Positions 7,457-15,705 are shown, counted from the stretch's first letter. The stretch is 26,923 nucleotides of DNA from JACKBJ01 sp964549495 (GCA_964549495.1 CAZJWJ010000073.1:1-26923); one strand, 5' to 3'. Notes: generated by a model from the sequence alone, not told the origin. Numbers and translations are program-made.

Positions 7457-10399
7457 GTGAGCCACCAAGCCGAGGATCCCGTCCACCCGCGCTGGACTGA
7501 GTTTCACGGCGCGAACCTGGCCTACGCGCTGGCTGCGTGGGAACGCTATCGTCGGGATCCCAGCGCCGTGGACGCGGAGACGGCGGCGCTGCTGGAGGCG
7601 CTGGGCCCGCCGCCGGCAGAGGAAGCGACTGACATCCCGGCTGGCGGGGGGGCGTCCTCGCCCCGCGCCGTGGCCGGCGCCGTGGGCTTGGCGCATGCCA
7701 TCCGCGACTACGGACATCTGGAGGCGGATCTCTATCCCTTGAGCGACGAAGCGCCGGGGGATCCGGCTCTGCGCGCCGAGGCCCACGGCATCCAGGATTC
7801 CGATCTTCGCGGCCTGCCCGCCACCCTGGTGGCGGGTGCTTGCGCCCAGGGCGCCGCGGATGCCGCCGAGGCCATCGCTCGCTTGCGAAAGGCCTACTCC
7901 GGCTCGATCGGGCACGACCACCGGCAGGTGCGCGTGCCCCAGGAGCGGAACTGGTTGGCCGAGGTGGCCGAGAGCGGCTGCTTTGCGCCAGGCCGCGCGC
8001 AGGACGAGATGGTGCGCGAAGGGCGCGATTGGGCGCGCGCGGTCTTGGCCCGATTGACGCAGGTCGAGGCCTTCGAGCAATTCATGCACCGCGTGTTCCC
8101 CGGCCGGCACCGCTTCTCCATCGAAGGGCTGGACATGCTCGTGCCGATGCTGGACGAGATGGTCTACCAGGCCGCGGGCGCCCCCACCGAAGCCCTGCTG
8201 GTCGGCATGGCGCATCGCGGTCGCCTGTCGGTCATGGCGCACGTGATGCAGCGACCCTACCGCCAGATCCTACGCGAGTTCACGGACCCGATGCGCGCGT
8301 GGCGCGTGGGCACGCGCGCGGACTTGGGCTGGACCGGCGACGTCAAGTACCACCATGGCGCGTATCAGCGGGTCACGGGTGGCCAACGACCGGACCTGAC
8401 GGTGACCTTGTTGCCCAACCCCAGCCATCTGGAGTTCGTGAACCCGGTGGTCCAGGGCATGGCCCGCGCGGCCGGCACGCAGGTGGACCGCGCGGGACCG
8501 CCGCGCTTCGACCCTGACCGCAGCGTTCCGGTGGCCATCCACGGCGACGCCGCCTTCCCGGCGCAGGGGGTGGTGGCGGAGACGCTGAACTCGAGCCGGA
8601 TCCCCGGCTATCGGACCGGTGGCACCATCCACGTCATCGCCAACAACCGCATCGGCTTTACCACGGACCCCGAGGAAGGCCGCAGCACGCTCTTCGCAAG
8701 CGATCTGGCCAAGGGCTTCCGCATCCCCATCCTGCACGTCAACGCCGACGATCCGGAGGCCTGCATCGAAGCCACCCGGATGGCGTGGGAGTACCGAGCG
8801 CGCTTCCGCAAGGACGTGGTGATCGACCTCATCGGCTACCGTCGGTATGGGCACAACGAAGGCGACGAGCCGCGCTTCACGCAGCCGCGCCTCTACGCCA
8901 AGGTGGACGACCATCCCACCGTGCGCCAGCTTTGGGCGCGGCGGCTGCGGCAGGCCGGGTGGCTGGACGAGGGCGAGGCCGAGTCGTGGCTGGAGGAGCG
9001 CTTCGCCGAGCTCAGCACCTTGCTCGAGGGGATCGACCAAGCCTCGGACGAGGTCAGCGAAGAGGCCGATGCGCCGAGCGATGGCATGGCCGTCGATGGG
9101 TCGCGGGCCGCCGGCAGCGCGATGGCCATGGGAGCTCACGTGGTCACGCAGGAGGATGTATCGCTCGATCCGCCGTCGACCGCGGTGGACCTGGAGGCGC
9201 TGCGCGCCTTGAACCAGGCCTTGCTCGAGCTGCCCGAGGGCTTCGAGCTTCACCCGAAGCTCCAAAAGGCTCGCGAGCACCGACGCGAGGCCTTGGACGA
9301 CGAACACCAGCCCACCATCGATTGGGCGCTGGCCGAGGAGCTGGCGCTGGCCAGCATCCTGGCGGACGGCATCGCCGTGCGGCTCACGGGCGAAGACACG
9401 GAGCGCGGCACCTTCAGCCAACGTCATGCGGTGCTCCACGAGCCTCGGAGCGGCAAGCAGCACGTGCCGCTACAGGCTCTCCCCCAGGCCCGGGCCGCCT
9501 TCGAGGTGCTCAACAGCCCGCTGAGCGAGGTGGCCACCGTGGGCTTTGAGTATGGCTACAACGTGCAGGCTCCAGAGCGCCTGGTGCTCTGGGAAGCCCA
9601 ATACGGTGACTTCATGAACGTCGCCCAGGTCATGCTCGACGAATTCCTGCTCAGCGGGCGCGCCAAATGGGGTCAGACCCCCTCCTTGGGCCTGCTGCTG
9701 CCGCATGGCTACGAAGGTGCCGGGCCGAACCACTCCAGCGCGCGGCCGGAGCGCGTGCTGCAGCTGGCGGCCGATAACAACCTACGCCTGGCCTACCCGT
9801 CGACGGCGGCGCAGTACTTCCACCTCCTGCGTTTGCAGGCCAAGAGCTTGGAGAACGCACCGCTGCCCTTGATCGTGCTGACGCCCAAGAGCTTGCTGCG
9901 CGCCGCCATCGTGCGATCGACGCCGCTGGCCCTCAGCCGGGGCGCATGGCAGTCGGTCATCGACGACCCACGCCCCGCGGAGGACCGGGAGGCGGTACGC
10001 CGTCTGGTCCTGTGCGCGGGCAAGGTCTGGGCCGACTTGGTTGGCGACGACCAATGGCAACCTCGAGGTCCGGTGGCCGTGGCCAGGGTGGAGCAGCCCT
10101 ATCCCGTTCCGGAGGCCGCCTTGGCGGAGCTGCTGCAGGGCTATCCCTCCTTGTCGGAAGTGGCCTGGGTCCAGGAGGAGCCGGCGAACATGGGTTTCTG
10201 GAGCTTCCTGCGGCCGCGCCTCGAGCAGCTCATCGACGGCAGGTGGCCGCTGCGTTATATCGGGCGTCCGCGCAGCTCCAGCCCAGCCGAGGGCATCAGC
10301 GCGTGGCATCAGCGCAACCAACGCGACCTGGTGCGGCATGCCCTGCGGCTGGAGGCGGATCAGGAGCAGGACGATCTGGTGTCCCGCGCGACGGCCTAG
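7457..10399 (+). CDS. sucA: 2-oxoglutarate dehydrogenase E1 component
   Basis: Thiamine-diphosphate-dependent E1 subunit of the 2-oxoglutarate dehydrogenase complex. It decarboxylates 2-oxoglutarate in the TCA cycle and passes the succinyl group to lipoyl-E2. At 980 residues it has near-usual family length. Signatures are the N-terminal FHGANLAYALAAWERYR, GMAHRGRLSVMAHVMQRPY (250-268), VKYHHGAYQ (296-304), NPSHLEFVNPVVQGMARA (321-338), the ThDP/Mg segment HGDAAFPAQGVVAETLN with IANNRIGFTTDP (362-405), GYRRYGHNEGDEPRFTQP, and in the transketolase-like C-terminal half RGTFSQRHAVLHE and GYEGAGPNHSSARPER. An acidic, Ser/Ala/Met-rich insert of about 40 residues lies near residues 535-575, between the two catalytic halves. 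The start is GTG, with GAGGA 6 bases upstream. sucB follows 59 bases downstream on the same strand. The E3 gene (lpd) is not in this window. Confidence 0.97.
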   Translation: MSHQAEDPVHPRWTEFHGANLAYALAAWERYRRDPSAVDAETAALLEALGPPPAEEATDIPAGGGASSPRAVAGAVGLAHAIRDYGHLEADLYPLSDEAPGDPALRAEAHGIQDSDLRGLPATLVAGACAQGAADAAEAIARLRKAYSGSIGHDHRQVRVPQERNWLAEVAESGCFAPGRAQDEMVREGRDWARAVLARLTQVEAFEQFMHRVFPGRHRFSIEGLDMLVPMLDEMVYQAAGAPTEALLVGMAHRGRLSVMAHVMQRPYRQILREFTDPMRAWRVGTRADLGWTGDVKYHHGAYQRVTGGQRPDLTVTLLPNPSHLEFVNPVVQGMARAAGTQVDRAGPPRFDPDRSVPVAIHGDAAFPAQGVVAETLNSSRIPGYRTGGTIHVIANNRIGFTTDPEEGRSTLFASDLAKGFRIPILHVNADDPEACIEATRMAWEYRARFRKDVVIDLIGYRRYGHNEGDEPRFTQPRLYAKVDDHPTVRQLWARRLRQAGWLDEGEAESWLEERFAELSTLLEGIDQASDEVSEEADAPSDGMAVDGSRAAGSAMAMGAHVVTQEDVSLDPPSTAVDLEALRALNQALLELPEGFELHPKLQKAREHRREALDDEHQPTIDWALAEELALASILADGIAVRLTGEDTERGTFSQRHAVLHEPRSGKQHVPLQALPQARAAFEVLNSPLSEVATVGFEYGYNVQAPERLVLWEAQYGDFMNVAQVMLDEFLLSGRAKWGQTPSLGLLLPHGYEGAGPNHSSARPERVLQLAADNNLRLAYPSTAAQYFHLLRLQAKSLENAPLPLIVLTPKSLLRAAIVRSTPLALSRGAWQSVIDDPRPAEDREAVRRLVLCAGKVWADLVGDDQWQPRGPVAVARVEQPYPVPEAALAELLQGYPSLSEVAWVQEEPANMGFWSFLRPRLEQLIDGRWPLRYIGRPRSSSPAEGISAWHQRNQRDLVRHALRLEADQEQDDLVSRATA

Positions 10400-10458
10400 C
10401 GCGCCAAGAGCGATCATGCCGCGCGCCCTGCACCGCGCGGCCAAGAGGGAGGACGGGG

Positions 10459-11868
10459 ATGACCAAGGATCACGAACGAGAAGTCCGGGTGCCCGAGCTG
10501 GGCGAGTCGGTGGTCGAGGCCACCGTCGGCCAGTGGCTCAAGGACGAGGGCGACCGGGTAAAGGTCGGCGATATCCTGGTGGAGCTCGAGACGGACAAGG
10601 TAAACCTGGAGGTCGGCGCCGAAGCCAGCGGTCGCTTGCTGCGCCGCGAGGCCGCGGAGGGCGACGACGTGGCGATCGGCGATCTCTTGGGCGTGATCGA
10701 CACGGCGGACATCGACCAGGACGAACCGGAGGAGGCCGCCGACGATCCTGAGGAGGCCGCCGACGAACCGGAGGAGGCGGACGGCGACGACGATCCTGGA
10801 GCGGCATACGGCGGCGACGATGGCGGCGGCGACGATGGCAGCGACGCGGAGGCTACCGGCGAGGACGCCGTCGCCACGCCGGTCGCGCGGCGCATGGCGC
10901 GCGAGCACGACTTGGACTTGCGCCGGCTCGATGGCTCCGGCCACGGCGGCCGCGTGACCCGCGCCGACGTGGAGCGGGCGCTGCGCACAGCCGAATCGGG
11001 CACGGCCGAGGCTGGCAAGGACGAATCGGGCACCGACAAGTCGGGCACCGACACCAGCGCCGGCGAGCGTACGGACGACGATCGCGACGACGATCGCGAC
11101 GATGATCGCGGCGATGATCGCGGCGAAAGGCGGGAGCACTCGGACGAGGTGGCGGCCGCGCCGCGGGACGCGCGCCAGCGGCGGGAGCGCATGTCGCGGC
11201 GGCGACGGACCATCGCGGCCCGTTTGGTGGAGGCGCAGCGCACGGCGGCGATACTCACCACCTTCAACGACTGCGACATGAGCGCCATCATCGCGTTGCG
11301 CAAGCAGCGGGGTCAGGCCTTCCAGGAGCGCCACCAGGTCAAGCTGGGCTTCATGAGCTTCTTCGTGAAGGCGACGGTGGTCGCGCTGCAGGATTTCCAG
11401 GCCCTGAACGCCGAGATCGACGGCGAGGAGATCGTCTACAAGTCCCATTACGACATCGGCATGGCCATCGGCGACGACCAGGGGCTGGTCGTACCCGTAA
11501 TCCGCGACGCCGATCGTCTCAACTTCGCCGAGATCGAACGCCGCATCCAGGACTACGTCCAGCAGGTTCGCGATGGTGAGCTATCCGTGGCGGATCTGCG
11601 CGGAGGCACCTTCACCATCACCAACGGCGGCGTCTTCGGCTCCTTGCTCTCGACGCCCATCCTAAACCCGCCGCAGGTCGGAATCTTGGGGCTGCACCGC
11701 ATCGAGCAGCGAGCCGTCGTGGTCGATGGTGATGTGGTCGCGCGCCCCATGATGTACGTAGCGCTCAGCTACGATCACCGCATCGTCGACGGCCGGGAGG
11801 CGGTGCGCTTCCTGGTCCGCCTCAAGGAGCTCATCGAGGATCCGACCCGCCTCTTGCTGGGCGCCTGA
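10459..11868 (+). CDS. sucB: 2-oxoglutarate dehydrogenase E2, dihydrolipoyl succinyltransferase
   Basis: E2 core of the 2-oxoglutarate dehydrogenase complex; it transfers succinyl from lipoyl-lysine to CoA. The 469 residues comprise a lipoyl domain (1-80, lipoylation lysine K47 in ETDKVNLE), an acidic Glu/Asp/Gly linker (85-135), a peripheral-subunit binding domain (138-176, TPVARRMAREHDLDLRRLDG then GRVTRADVERAL), a second low-complexity linker with repeated DDDR units (200-225) and the C-terminal catalytic domain from about 245, ending with the active-site motif HRIVDG (H440, D444). An E2 of pyruvate or branched-chain complexes is possible by sequence alone, but the adjacent sucA settles the assignment. 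The ATG at 10459 has GGAGG 6 bases upstream. The DDDR repeats come from tandem GACGATCGC-type units and may vary in number between strains. The gene converges on the tRNA-Trp locus, where the mobile element now begins. Confidence 0.96.
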   Translation: MTKDHEREVRVPELGESVVEATVGQWLKDEGDRVKVGDILVELETDKVNLEVGAEASGRLLRREAAEGDDVAIGDLLGVIDTADIDQDEPEEAADDPEEAADEPEEADGDDDPGAAYGGDDGGGDDGSDAEATGEDAVATPVARRMAREHDLDLRRLDGSGHGGRVTRADVERALRTAESGTAEAGKDESGTDKSGTDTSAGERTDDDRDDDRDDDRGDDRGERREHSDEVAAAPRDARQRRERMSRRRRTIAARLVEAQRTAAILTTFNDCDMSAIIALRKQRGQAFQERHQVKLGFMSFFVKATVVALQDFQALNAEIDGEEIVYKSHYDIGMAIGDDQGLVVPVIRDADRLNFAEIERRIQDYVQQVRDGELSVADLRGGTFTITNGGVFGSLLSTPILNPPQVGILGLHRIEQRAVVVDGDVVARPMMYVALSYDHRIVDGREAVRFLVRLKELIEDPTRLLLGA

Positions 11869-11945
11869 GGGGGGGCCTCGGTAGGAGTCGCCAAGTGCAC
11901 CGGATGAAGTCGATGGCGTCTTCCTCGAGTTCATGCCTGGCACGC
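11869..11945. repeat. Short spacer with dispersed 30-bp repeat, copy 2 (11,916-11,945)
   Basis: The segment between the sucB stop and the outer edge of attL contains at 11,916-11,945 a stretch 27/30 identical to the vWA start region (5527-5556). It ends exactly where the attL imperfect repeat starts. No gene is supported here. Confidence 0.45.
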
Positions 11946-12026
11946 ACAAGCGAAAAGCCCGCCGTAGCGGGCCTTTCGGGAATACAGGCGGGACAGGACT
12001 TGAACCTGCAACCTACGGTTTTGGAG
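11946..12026. repeat. attL: displaced 3' half of tRNA-Trp plus its terminator
   Basis: This 81-bp segment is an imperfect copy of 19,507-19,586. The last 44 bases (11,983-12,026) are identical in both and correspond, on the minus strand, to the tRNA-Trp sequence from the anticodon loop (CTCCAAA) through the T-arm and acceptor 3' strand. The tRNA 5' half is missing, so this is the original 3' end displaced by integration. It also keeps a terminator hairpin (11,953-11,976). Confidence 0.92.
11953..11976 (-). terminator. Terminator hairpin, attL copy
   Basis: On the minus strand GCCCGC-tacg-GCGGGC is followed by TTTT. It is the counterpart of the tRNA-Trp terminator at 19,514-19,535 and was presumably the terminator of the tRNA gene before integration. 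In this place it may also limit read-through between sucB and the element. Confidence 0.7.
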
Positions 12027-12152
12027 TTCCAGAGCAGGCCGTCCATTGCATGCCACTACATGCCGAGAATGTTGATTTGACGGGCTTCGCGTTCCAGAGC
12101 GTCCATTGTGAATTGGAGTCAACCGCCCCAATTGGAGTCAGAATTGGAGTCA
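12026..12152. repeat. Left-end direct repeats of the element (probable integrase arm sites)
   Basis: AATTGGAGTCA occurs at 12,111-12,121, 12,130-12,140 and 12,142-12,152, all in one orientation. The last two form the 12-bp-phased pair that is found again at the right end (19,449-19,471). A second repeat, GTTCCAGAGC followed by GTCCATTG, occurs at 12,026-12,048 (with 5 extra bases between the parts) and at 12,091-12,108. Repeats near both att sites usually bind the N-terminal domain of tyrosine integrases; that role is inferred. Confidence 0.6.
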
Positions 12153-12289
12153 TTGCTGCGACCTTGCAGGCCAGCGATGCCGCAAGCTGGCCCGCTCTAC
12201 CCTCGACGGCGTGGCACTGCTGTACATTCGGGTTTCGATTGACTACCATGTGCCAGTCCACGGTGAAGATCACTACACGGGAGTCGGCA

Positions 12290-13009
12290 ATGAGAGCCCA
12301 ACTGGCCCTTGCGCTGGCCATCGTCTTTACGCTGCTGCTAGCTGCTCAAGGCATGGCACAGGGTACGCCCTGCCTTGTAGAAGGCGCCTTGCCCGGCACG
12401 ATGGATGATCGGCTCTGCGTCTACTTGCCCTTCGTGTCCCGAGCCGATACACCTACGCCGACCCCACCGCCAAGCTCTACGCCCGATCCTGGCCCGTGGA
12501 CCTACAGCGGATGCCGGCATATGTTGGTCAATGGTAGCTTCGAAGATGGGCCGGAAGGCTGGCAGGGGTGGAATGAGTTCGATAACTTCTGGACGCAACC
12601 TGTCGCGTCGGAATGGGCCGTCCACGGCAGCATCGTTGCTAGGTCTATTCCGCGTGAAGGCGGGGCGGCGGGGCGCGGGGCGCATGCCAGTATCAGCCAA
12701 TCCCTTCCGAAACCGTGGCCCCCGCCCAATCTCCAAGAGGTACGGGCCGGCGCATGGATTCGGACGGTGCGCCGGGATGTCGTTTTCGAGCGCGACTTCT
12801 TCAAGCTCGTATTGGGCGAGGTCACGTGCGGGCGTGTATGGGCTCATTCCACTAGGGCCGACTGGCAGCACCTGGCATGCTCGATGGATGGCACCGCCCC
12901 ATTTCAACACAGCCGCTTCGACATCATCGCCGCCGATTACGGCGACGATGGATTCTCGCCCACCGAGTGGCACATAGACGCCGTGAGCCTTGAAGTGTGC
13001 TTACACTAG
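12290..13009 (+). CDS. Secreted carbohydrate-binding-like cargo protein
   Basis: Exported protein of 239 residues. A signal peptide (LALALAIVFTLLLAAQGMAQ) is followed by a short domain start with the motif CVYLPFVSR, a Pro/Thr linker (TPTPTPPPSSTPDPGP) and a C-terminal beta-rich domain. This domain opens with MLVNGSFEDGPEGWQGW and ends WHIDAVSLEVC, the pattern of carbohydrate-binding-like beta-sandwiches that begin N-G-x-F-E-x-G-x-x-x-W. The C-terminal domain of the chromosomal vWA protein has the same opening and ending (NGDFEAGARNW ... YIDDIQVTAC). The frame is open back to 11,933, but that part translates attL and tRNA sequence; the ATG at 12,290 has GGGAG 6 bases upstream and starts the signal peptide. 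It is the only plus-strand gene in the left half of the element and looks like cargo. Ligand unknown. Confidence 0.8.
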   Translation: MRAQLALALAIVFTLLLAAQGMAQGTPCLVEGALPGTMDDRLCVYLPFVSRADTPTPTPPPSSTPDPGPWTYSGCRHMLVNGSFEDGPEGWQGWNEFDNFWTQPVASEWAVHGSIVARSIPREGGAAGRGAHASISQSLPKPWPPPNLQEVRAGAWIRTVRRDVVFERDFFKLVLGEVTCGRVWAHSTRADWQHLACSMDGTAPFQHSRFDIIAADYGDDGFSPTEWHIDAVSLEVCLH

Positions 13010-13036
13010 TCGATACCCGAAAGCGCAATGCCTTGA

Positions 13037-13651
13037 TTACTGCCTCATGTACCTGCCCCAATCACGATCTATGTCTATCGGCAAACCAACTCGCATAAAG
13101 TACATCGCGAATCGCTGCGATAGATACTCCCTATAAGGAGGCAGTAACCTAGGTCGCAATCTAGAGTTTAGCCTAGCCATTTTTTGCAGCGCAAAGACAG
13201 GCACAGAGAACAGCTGCGAGAAGTCAACTACATACGGCCCGTACTCTTGACCATCCATCGTCGCCCGATTGAGCATTGCCAAGTTTGGGCGCTGGTTTCT
13301 TACAAGCTCTTCGCAGTGCTTGATCCAGGCTTTTCGCGTGGGATTATTACCCTGCGCCTCACAGTCGTCACGCCAAATCTCATAATACTCTTCAAGTCGC
13401 GATATCTCGCAAACAATCGCATTCACTGTCTTGTCGTGCTCAAAGTCACAGGCTTGAGTCATTACAATGGCGTCTATTCTCGCGGCCGATGCGGGTATCG
13501 AATCATCCGGACCTTCGGTACCAATACCAGGGCGATCACTTCTCGACTCTTCCATCCACTCTAGCGCCACGCAGTCGAATACGATGTCGCCCTGGGTGAT
13601 ATCACTATCTGCTGGCACCAAATCATACCAGTCCAATCCGATTACCCCCAC
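13037..13651 (-). CDS. Unknown protein, last gene of the element's three-gene cassette
   Basis: Soluble protein of 204 residues, no signal or membrane segment. I cannot assign a family. Visible features are an N-terminal segment LDWYDLVPADSDITQGDIVFDC, a conserved-looking strand-turn AIVMTQACDFEHDK, which resembles the (S/T)Q-x-CD-x-E motif I associate with unnamed proteins of mobile DNA (recollection, not a search), and an Arg-rich C-terminal part LNSRLRPRLLPPYREYLSQRFAMYF. The start is GTG at 13,651, overlapping the end of the preceding gene by 10 bases; no clear ribosome site is seen, so translation is probably coupled. The gene is visibly less GC-rich than the chromosome. Together with the two genes upstream it forms a tight operon of unknown function; a defence or regulatory role is possible only by context. 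Confidence 0.75.
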   Translation of the reverse strand: MGVIGLDWYDLVPADSDITQGDIVFDCVALEWMEESRSDRPGIGTEGPDDSIPASAARIDAIVMTQACDFEHDKTVNAIVCEISRLEEYYEIWRDDCEAQGNNPTRKAWIKHCEELVRNQRPNLAMLNRATMDGQEYGPYVVDFSQLFSVPVFALQKMARLNSRLRPRLLPPYREYLSQRFAMYFMRVGLPIDIDRDWGRYMRQ

Positions 13652-13935
13652 TCAATTCTGCGCACTCGCCCCTTGCGCTTAGGCAACTGACCAGGGGTTA
13701 CTCTGAATTCAAATAGCACAGTGCGCTTCCGGCGCGGACTGAACGCCTTGCCGGAAGATCTAACTTCCACCTCATAGGCACTATCCTGATCTTCCAATGC
13801 TGGCAGATAGTAAAATCTCTCAGTTGCCGTATCATGCGCGCGGTGTCCACCGCCTGGCATAACCACTTCTGGCGCGGCATACCCCTTGCCAATTTTCCAC
13901 ACCGTATCATCAGCGGCAAGCACCCGAAAGCTCAT
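13642..13935 (-). CDS. Small unknown protein, middle gene of the cassette
   Basis: Protein of 97 residues with a strongly basic C-terminus (PRRKRTVLFEFRVTPGQLPKRKGRVRRIEW). The N-terminal half is beta-like (MSFRVLAADDTVWKIGKGYAAPEVVMPGGGH). There are no cysteines, signal peptide or membrane segment. The family is not recognised; the basic tail could contact nucleic acid, which is speculation. The ATG overlaps the TGA of the upstream DUF3467-like gene as ATGA, with GAGGAG 11 bases upstream, and the stop overlaps the start of the next gene. All three proteins are therefore likely made in concert. Confidence 0.72.
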   Translation of the reverse strand: MSFRVLAADDTVWKIGKGYAAPEVVMPGGGHRAHDTATERFYYLPALEDQDSAYEVEVRSSGKAFSPRRKRTVLFEFRVTPGQLPKRKGRVRRIEWG

Positions 13936-14258
13936 TCTGTCTCATTCTCCTCTCGCCAACGCTCAAGGTTCCTACTCAGAGCTTCGACAACATCTGCATA
14001 TCTCTTAGCCGGAAACACAAGTCGCGCCACACATCTAGCATGCACTCCTTCGCTCTCCAACGTTTCCTGCAATTCGCGGCGAGCGTCATCATCGCCAACA
14101 ATTGGCGGCATGATAACATCGAAGAAAGATACGATAAACTCGTGCTCATTGTGCTGAATTGTCACATGCGGAGCATACTGAGTTACTAGCTCTTGGGGGA
14201 ACACATGAAGAAGGGGAATTCTATATTCCCGCTCCAAATTCCCTTCCTCAGTAGCCAT
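13932..14258 (-). CDS. DUF3467-like protein, first gene of the cassette
   Basis: Protein of 108 residues that fits the small DUF3467 family. In order: a strand pair with YAPHVTIQHNEHEFIVSFFDVIMPP, a charged middle part (DDDARRELQETLES) that is longer than I expect for the family, then CVARLVFPAKRYADVVEALSRNLERWREENE, matching the family's 'Arvvl-P--a--l--aL--Nl--ye' ending. The family has no established function. The ATG at 14,258 has AAGGTGAG 5 bases upstream. The 252-bp gap to the recombinase gene holds the probable promoter and an inverted repeat ACCCA-tgcc-TGGGT (14,380-14,393), which resembles half of the CCCATGGG sites at 15,626-15,690. The family assignment is from motif memory and should be checked with a profile search. 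Confidence 0.75.
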   Translation of the reverse strand: MATEEGNLEREYRIPLLHVFPQELVTQYAPHVTIQHNEHEFIVSFFDVIMPPIVGDDDARRELQETLESEGVHARCVARLVFPAKRYADVVEALSRNLERWREENETE

Positions 14259-14510
14259 ACTAACTCACCTTCACCCTGTCTGTGTCCTGCCCGGTTGAAT
14301 CTTTGACCTACCGCTGCTATCAGCTTCGACTACCAACCCTCAACTCCACTTACGTCAAGTTTCTCGGCTGGCACTGGTTACCCATGCCTGGGTGACTCAA
14401 GGCGCAAGCAGTGGCCTTCTAGTTTACCAGAGCGGCGCACCGAATTCCTAATAGGCCGATAAGAAGTGGGCCGGCCGGGCTTCATTGCGCCCAGTTGTAG
14501 CCCCATGTGC

Positions 14511-15629
14511 CTAGAGCATCGGTACCGCACGCACCGCGTCAAGGCGCCGCTCTCCGAGTTTCAAGTAGCGTTGAGTTGTCTGCACCGAAGCATGCCCGAG
14601 CCACTGCCTCACAAGCTCTATATCTTTCGTGGCGTCATAGAGCCGTGTCGCGCCCGTCCGCCGCAAATCGTGGGCCGTAAAGGTGTCCACGCCGGCAGCC
14701 CCCGCCAGACGGCTCAGAATCGCCGCTAGCGCCGCTGTAGTGATTCCACCACCCCGAACATCGCCCGCCTGGCCCACAGCCGTCAGCGCCGGTCCTGGCG
14801 CGTCTCCACGGGTCGCCAGCCACGCGTCAAGCAACTCAGGTGCGCCATCGAGCATCAGCACGTCGCGCACCTTTCCACGCTTTCGCTTGACACGTCGCAG
14901 CCGGCCGGCGCCTAGATCAAGCTGCCCAACATCTATACTCACCGCTTCGGCGCGGCGCAATCCGGCACCATACAGCAGCGCCAGCGCTGCCGCGTCTCTA
15001 GCGCCACGTGCGGATTTGCGATCACCATGCGAGGCTTGTAGTAGAAGACCAATCTCAAGCGCGCTCAGAGCGCGGCCAGTTCGCTCTGGCTCTCCGCTCG
15101 GCACCTCGACGGCTTGAAGACGATCAAGCCGGCCACGCTCGATACCGCCCTGACGCCAGTGGGCGCGCGCTACTCCCCGAACGTGGGCCATGATCGCGGC
15201 AGCGTAACTAGGCGAGTAGCGATCCGCCAAGAGCGCCGCGAGCGTCTCAAGGTGCGCCGGCGCCAGCCCATACCAGTCGAAGCTGTACACAAGCGGATGC
15301 CGACGCTGTAGGTGGCTCACGAGGGCCGGCATCCGCCCTAGCGTCAGCTTCGACCAGTCGAACGTTTGGCCTCGACTCTTGGCCGGCTGGCGTTTCTCGT
15401 CGGCCCGATCCGCCAGCATCAACATCGCGCGGTCAAGCGCTGACAGCGCCACGCGCCGGACACGCGCTGGATTGGCTGCGTGCCTGCCCAAGCTCAGCAG
15501 ATAGAGCGCTACCGGATGAACCTGCCCTTCGGCCTGCTCGGCAACTGCCAGCGCTGCGTTGGCGCTCGACCCGCCAACTACTAGCTCGCCTTCGATCACC
15601 TCGGTCGGCCGCGCTTCTATCGCTTCCAT
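14511..15629 (-). CDS. Second tyrosine recombinase of the element
   Basis: Site-specific recombinase of the tyrosine (XerC/phage integrase) family, 372 residues. All key residues are visible: Arg I in GLRRAEA (R225), the HxxR box AHDLRRTGATR (H320, R323), the second His in WLGHASVQTT (H346) and the nucleophile Tyr in RYLKLGE (Y355). A helical core-binding domain lies at about 30-165. It differs clearly from the integrase at 18,303-19,439: no AP2-like N-terminal arm domain and a different catalytic-domain sequence. It may resolve multimers, invert a segment, or act on the second end of the element. The ATG at 15,629 has GGGAG 7 bases upstream. The leader and ribosome site overlap an array of CCCATGGG-type palindromes, so expression is probably tightly controlled. 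Transcribed toward the unknown cassette, but 252 bp separate them. Confidence 0.92.
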   Translation of the reverse strand: MEAIEARPTEVIEGELVVGGSSANAALAVAEQAEGQVHPVALYLLSLGRHAANPARVRRVALSALDRAMLMLADRADEKRQPAKSRGQTFDWSKLTLGRMPALVSHLQRRHPLVYSFDWYGLAPAHLETLAALLADRYSPSYAAAIMAHVRGVARAHWRQGGIERGRLDRLQAVEVPSGEPERTGRALSALEIGLLLQASHGDRKSARGARDAAALALLYGAGLRRAEAVSIDVGQLDLGAGRLRRVKRKRGKVRDVLMLDGAPELLDAWLATRGDAPGPALTAVGQAGDVRGGGITTAALAAILSRLAGAAGVDTFTAHDLRRTGATRLYDATKDIELVRQWLGHASVQTTQRYLKLGERRLDAVRAVPML

Positions 15630-15690
15630 GGCATTACTCCCTTTCCATGGGATTTTCAGTCACCCATGGGGTTTCTCTCGCCCCATAGGG
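15626..15690. promoter_or_regulatory. Operator-like array: four CCCATGGG-type palindromes, 19-20 bp apart
   Basis: CCATGG (15,626-15,631), CCATGGG (15,645-15,651), CCCATGGGG (15,663-15,671) and CCCATAGGG (15,682-15,690) have centres 19, 19 and 20 bp apart, each usually followed by ATT or TTT. The first covers the recombinase start codon and the others lie between its promoter and ribosome site. A related CCATGGGGGTT is at 16,038-16,048. Phased palindromes fit cooperative binding by a dimeric protein, or iterons of a replication origin. Confidence 0.6.
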
Positions 15691-15705
15691 TATTGAAGCG
15701 CCAGA

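Noticed and set aside
8270..9463. Minus-strand open frame of 397 codons opposite sucA
   Set aside because: Composition is Arg/His/Val-rich with no recognisable motif, and the plus strand is clearly sucA.
11662..12046. Minus-strand small frames at the sucB end and attL
   Set aside because: They are antisense to sucB or read through the tRNA remnant; the apparent start MNSRKT comes from the 30-bp dispersed repeat.
12111..12152. CRISPR-like repeats
   Set aside because: Only three 11-bp repeats with 8- and 1-base gaps; the matching pair near attR fits integrase arm sites instead.
11933..12289. N-terminal extension of the cargo gene frame
   Set aside because: It translates attL and tRNA sequence; the signal peptide and ribosome site place the start at 12,290.
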